A stretch of DNA of 64,000 nucleotides, taken from NCBI GenBank assembly GCA_019925105.1, contig JAHGAU010000022.1:620001-684000 (forward strand), read 5' to 3'. This document shows, in pieces, positions 59,601 to 64,000 of the stretch. The notes beneath the pieces are model-generated. The model saw only the letters and a program-made list of their open reading frames with translations. It did not search any database and was not told the DNA's origin. The DNA comes from Niebla homalea. Taxonomy: Eukaryota; Ascomycota; Lecanoromycetes; Lecanorales; Ramalinaceae. Both the position numbers and the translations under genes were made by a program. Within the stretch, counting starts at the first letter, position 1; each line of letters starts with the position of its first letter.

Positions 59601-60892
59601 TTTATATCCTTATTTATACCCTTATTAGAGAAGATTCCGATGGTATTTTTACTTTATATTTATATTATTAACGGAAGTATTAATTATAATATTACCCGTA
59701 TAAATATTATAAATAAACTATATAATAAAGTTTTTAAATTCTTTATATAATTTTTATATTAATAATAAAATATATATAATTAACGGTATTTATTATATTT
59801 ATTATTATAAATTATAAAAAACCGGACTTTAAACTTTGAAAGTATTAAAGTAATTTAATAAATTAAATAAATAAATAGTTAAGAAAATATTTAATTTATA
59901 GTCTTATTTATTACGTATAAAGGTAAATTATAAATAATATTTTTAAATACTTTATTCTTTTCTTTTATAATTTTTATTATTAATTTTTCATTTTTTAAAT
60001 ATATTTATTCATTTTTTTTATTTAATGTTTAATTTTTAATATATAAGCTTTATTATAAATTATTAATCTTAAAATATTTACTAAATTTATAAAGAATTAA
60101 ATTGTTTTTTTTAGATTATAAGCTTAACGTTTTATATAATATATTAATAACTTAAATATCGCTTTTATAAAAATAAAAATAAATTATAATTAAAGTTACT
60201 TATATATAATTATATAAATGAAATTAAGATTAAGTTATTATTATTAATTTATTATAATATTAATTAAAAGTATAAAGTAATAATTATTTAAGTTATTATT
60301 TAATTAATTAAGAATAAAAAATATAGGATTATTTTAAATTATTATACCCCTTTAAGCTTTAATATTTTAACGTATAACTATATATAACTTATTTCATTTA
60401 TATCCGTAATAAATGTTTATTATATTTTAATATTATTATATTATTTAATATAAGTTATCCTTTAATTTATAATTTTATTTATTTACTTAAGAATCTTTAT
60501 AATTAATATATAATTTATATTATTAATAAATCAAATATATAAAATGTAAAGTAAATTAAAAATTAATAAGAAAAGGAAATTAATTAAAAATTTAAAATAT
60601 TATTATAATAAGTTTATTTATATATTTTAATTATATAGCTTTAATAATTAATTTATTTAAATATTATAATTAAGGTATTGAAACCTTATAATACGGGTAA
60701 AGTAATTAAGGATACGTAATTTTTATTATATAACTTAAAGAGTTTTTAACGATAAATTTATGTACGGTATCGTTTTAAAGGATTTTTATTAAAGTATTAA
60801 TTATTTTAAAAAAGATAATATTTAAGTATTCTTTCGGCTTTATAATTTGGGATTATAATTATAATAATATTATTTTAATTAAATATAAATAT
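59601..60892. other. Very AT-rich DNA, no gene
   Basis: Apart from the direct repeat at 60275-60420, nothing is recognisable. Confidence 0.4.
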
Positions 60893-60903
60893 ATAAGTAA
60901 TTT

Positions 60904-61197
60904 GATTGATTAATTGATTGATTTATACTACGGATCTAGCTAAGCTAATTCCGGCGTTCCCTAATACTCGGCCATTTAGCCTTATTAATAACCGTAAAAA
61001 ACCCGATATCTATAATATCAGGAATAAAAACCGGTATCCACCCAGCCTTTACTCTCGTCTTAAGGGCTAAGAGCATCCACGGCCGTCCAGAGAGTAGGAA
61101 TCTATTCGTACGCCCTTTCCAAGAAAACCCATAATACCACGACCGAATCCACCTAAGGGTTGCCCCTGGACCTGTTGCTCTTCCGTCACCCCACGGT
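60904..61197 (-). mobile_element. Young 294-bp LINE 3' fragment
   Basis: Starts with the (GATT)n tail and keeps the original family sequence, for example GCTAATTCCGGCGTTCCCTAA and GGCCATTTAGCC, with normal CpA. The 11-bp TSD ATAAGTAATTT lies at 60893-60903 and 61198-61208. It is a severely 5'-truncated copy and shows the un-RIPed form of the LINE 3' end, in which the last coding codons can be compared with the mutated copies. Confidence 0.85.
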
Positions 61198-61208
61198 ATA
61201 AGTAATTT

Positions 61209-64000
61209 ATTATTAACCGCTTAATATATAAGGATAACTATTATTATATTAAGGAATTAATTTATATTTAAGTTAAAAAGAATATAAAAATTATAAAAGT
61301 ATTTAATATAAAATAAATACGTATATAAAAATAAATATGAATATTAAAAAGTTAATATTAAAAAATAAATAAATTAAGGTTAAGAGTAAAGCTATTTATT
61401 ATTTAAAATTATAATAATAATTATAATAAACGTATTATATTTTATATAATTTAATAAATAAAATTAAAAATTAACTATAAATAACTTAAAAAAATATATT
61501 ATTTTTTATCCGGGGTTAAAAATAATTAATATTAAACTTTTTTTAATTATATAAAAGCTTAACGTATATAAATAAATAAATAAATAAACGTTAGATAAAA
61601 AATCGCAAATAAATTATTATTTAATTTATTTAATCTTTAAAATAAAATAATAAATATCCGTTAATATTTTAAGTATTAAAATTTTAAATATATAATTATA
61701 AAATATATTAATACGATAAAATATTTAATATTTATGGAAAAATATAATAAAATATATAATTAAAAAAATATATAATTAAGGAAAAAATTTAATATAAAAC
61801 TTAAAATATTAAATATAATAAGAAAACTTAAAAACCGATTAAATTAAAAATAATATTTATAATAAATAAAAAAAAATATAAAAATAATGCTTAAAAAGTT
61901 AATTAAGGAAACGTTTTAATATTAAAGTTTATATAAAAATAAAAACATGTTAAAATAAAGAAAATATAAAAGTAAAAAAAAAGTAAAAAAGTTAATTAAA
62001 AAATCATAAAAATAAATTAAATAACCTTAAAAACTTTATTAATTATTAAAAAAACTTAAAAAAATTATTAAGAAAACAAAATAAATATATTTTTAATTTA
62101 TATTTTATTATTTATATTTTTATAAAAGTTTAAAAGTTAATTAAGTATAAAAAAAAAATAAAATAAAAAGTTAAAACTTATTTTAAAATTCCTTTAATTA
62201 AAAATATTTAATGAGTTAAAATCTTAATAAAAGTAGTTTTTTCCTTTATCGGAAATTAATTTAAATTAATCTTATTTATTTTAATTTAAAATAATTTAAA
62301 AAATTATATAAAATAAATAATTAGAATAATTACCTAATTAAAATAAATAAAGTTAAAAATCTTAATAAAATATTAAAAAGATTCTTTTTAATAATAATAT
62401 TTTATTTACTTTATATATTAAAAAATTAATCCTTTAAATATATAATATTACCGTTTTTATATATAAATAAAATGGATAACTTTAACAAAAGTTTTAATAT
62501 ATATTTACTTAAATATTAAGCTACTTATTTAATTAAATTATTAATTATATATATTATATACATTTATTCTTATAAGCTTAAGAAATTTTTTAAAAATTAT
62601 TAAAATTAAATTAATTAAAATTTAAATAAAAAACTTTATTAATAATATTTATTTTCTAATTTATAATATATTAATTTATATAAATTATTTAAAGTTAAAA
62701 TAAGCTTATAAGGTTTACTTATAATAAAAAAAATATACAATACTTAATATATATTATATAAATATAAATTTATTTATATAATTAAAAGCTTAAAATTATA
62801 TAATATAAAAATTATAATAAATTTAAGTAAAGTTATAATAAATTAAAAATTAATATTAAAGTTCTTAACCTTTATATTAAAAAAACTGGATTAAAAGAAT
62901 TATATAAAAAAGGTTTAAAAAAATTATTTTATAAAAGAAAAACCTTATTTATTTTATAATATTAATATAAAGAGTTACTTTATAAAAAGTTAAAACGGTT
63001 TATTAAATAATAATAAAATTAGTTATAATATATGTAAAAATTATTTAATATACGTTTAAAGATACCCTTAAATATAAGAAAAAAGTTATTTAATAATTAT
63101 AAAAAATTTAAAATTAATACTTAAAAGTAATTAGTAATATTTATAAAATAACCTTTATCCCTGTATTAAAATCTGAAGTTTTTATATTATTAATTTAATT
63201 ATTTTTTAATTAAATAATTATTTAAATAAAACTTAAAAGAAATATATATCCGGTTTTATTAATAAATATATCCGCCGGAACTTTAAAAAGTCTTAAATAA
63301 AAAAAAAAATTAAAATAAATTAAAAACAAAGTTATTTTAATTTATATTTAAAAATTATTATAAATATATATAAAATATTATTTAATAAGAAAAAAACGGA
63401 AATTAAAAAATTATAAAGATAAAAATAATAATAATTATTATATAAAATATAATATAAAAAACTAAACGTTAACGTAAATATAAAAAAAATAATCTTTTAA
63501 AAACGGTAATATTTAATCTTAAATAATAAAAAAATTATTAATAAGTTTTTTTAACGTTATCAAGTTTTTAAGAAAATTAATAATATATTAATAATTTAAT
63601 TCCGGCTAAAAAAAAATAACTTAATTTACTTTTTTTATTATATATATTAATAATTAAACGAATATTAATTATATATATAAATAAAGGAAATAGAATATAT
63701 ATATATATTTATTTTTTATTTATTATTTATAGAAATTAAAATTAAGTTAATTAAAAAACGGGAATTAATAATTATTATTAAATATTAAATATAAAAAAGG
63801 ATATTAAAATAATTATTAAATTTTTAATAATTAAATGTCATATTACAATTTAATTTAAGTAATAAAAGAAAAAAATTATTAAAGATTTCTTTAAAAAGTT
63901 ATATTATTAATCTTAAAATAAAAGATATAATAAAAAAATTATAATTAATAAAAATTATAATTTATTATTAATATTAAAATAATATAAAAAGAATTAATAT
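61209..64000 (+). mobile_element. LINE 4: Tad1-like LINE, plus strand, runs off window end
   Basis: The plus strand follows the reverse complement of LINEs 1 and 2: the RT region at about 62000-62800, then from about 63520 the 3'-proximal part matching 8030-8400 (AATTTAATTCCGGCT... and the GAAATAG...TATTTATTTTTTATT stretch). The catalytic box is again FINN (62635-62646). It is the most heavily RIPed LINE here, with almost no G or C left. The 5' limit is uncertain (about 61210-61500), and the 3' tail lies beyond the window. Confidence 0.65.
62635..62646 (+). pseudogene. RT catalytic box of LINE 4, mutated to FINN
   Basis: TTT ATT AAT AAT in place of codons for F-V-D-D. The same change occurs in LINE 1 (9437-9426) and LINE 2 (15631-15620), as G-to-A on the coding strand predicts. 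Confidence 0.65.

Overview
This window reads as an AT-rich, transposon-filled block (AT-isochore) of a filamentous ascomycete nuclear genome. Most of it shows the signature of repeat-induced point mutation (RIP): CpA and TpG are almost absent, TpA is very common, CpG survives, and every recognisable retroelement frame is full of stops made by C-to-T or G-to-A changes. The organism call rests on RIP, a Tad1-like LINE, a chromovirus-like Ty3/gypsy element, a Ty1/copia protease relic and a short internal TTAGGG run. I found no intact host gene, rRNA gene, functional tRNA gene or CRISPR array.

Layout. 1-5040: the 3' end of an LTR element, a solo LTR with a perfect target-site duplication (TSD), two small hAT-like MITEs, a satellite with a ~100-bp unit, and an interstitial telomere-like tract. 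5574-21966: one old Tad1-like LINE on the minus strand, broken by a TRIM-like element, two LINE fragments, a 2.0-kb LTR element and a second complete LINE (13778-19583). Removing the five insertions leaves about 5.75 kb, close to the 5.81 kb of the nested LINE. 22-31 kb: undeciphered RIPed DNA, small LTR-like elements, three palindromic MITEs of one family, and a short GC-balanced island. 31.0-33.36 kb: a LINE 3' end. 33383-39924: a complete but dead Ty3/gypsy element with LTRs, PPT, RT, RNase H, integrase and a chromodomain-like tail. 40.8-45.3 kb: an LTR-element relic interrupted by a 3.1-kb gag-protease-only copia-like element. 45.3-50 kb: a MITE, a degenerate tRNA-like sequence, a LINE-like tail and the second copy of the 2.0-kb LTR family. 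50.3-53.5 kb: a hAT-like MITE with a 59-bp-arm hairpin, an ATAAAT microsatellite and a ~0.5-kb TGAGGG-type hexamer array. 54469-55610: a GC-rich, un-RIPed TRIM-like element with Pol III-like boxes. 55.6-64 kb: very AT-rich DNA, more satellite, a young 294-bp LINE fragment, and a plus-strand LINE running off the window.

The most informative result is the set of TSDs readable by eye. Fifteen insertions have paired flanks, and where the pair differs it does so only by C-to-T or G-to-A. The least familiar objects are (i) two TRIM-like elements with a tRNA-type A box inside the LTR and a conserved LTR hairpin, (ii) gag-protease-only or smaller LTR elements sharing a conserved block near one LTR, and (iii) a hairpin core shared by two different MITE families. 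All coordinates come from reading by eye. Boundaries supported by TSDs should be good to a base or two; those marked approximate are not.
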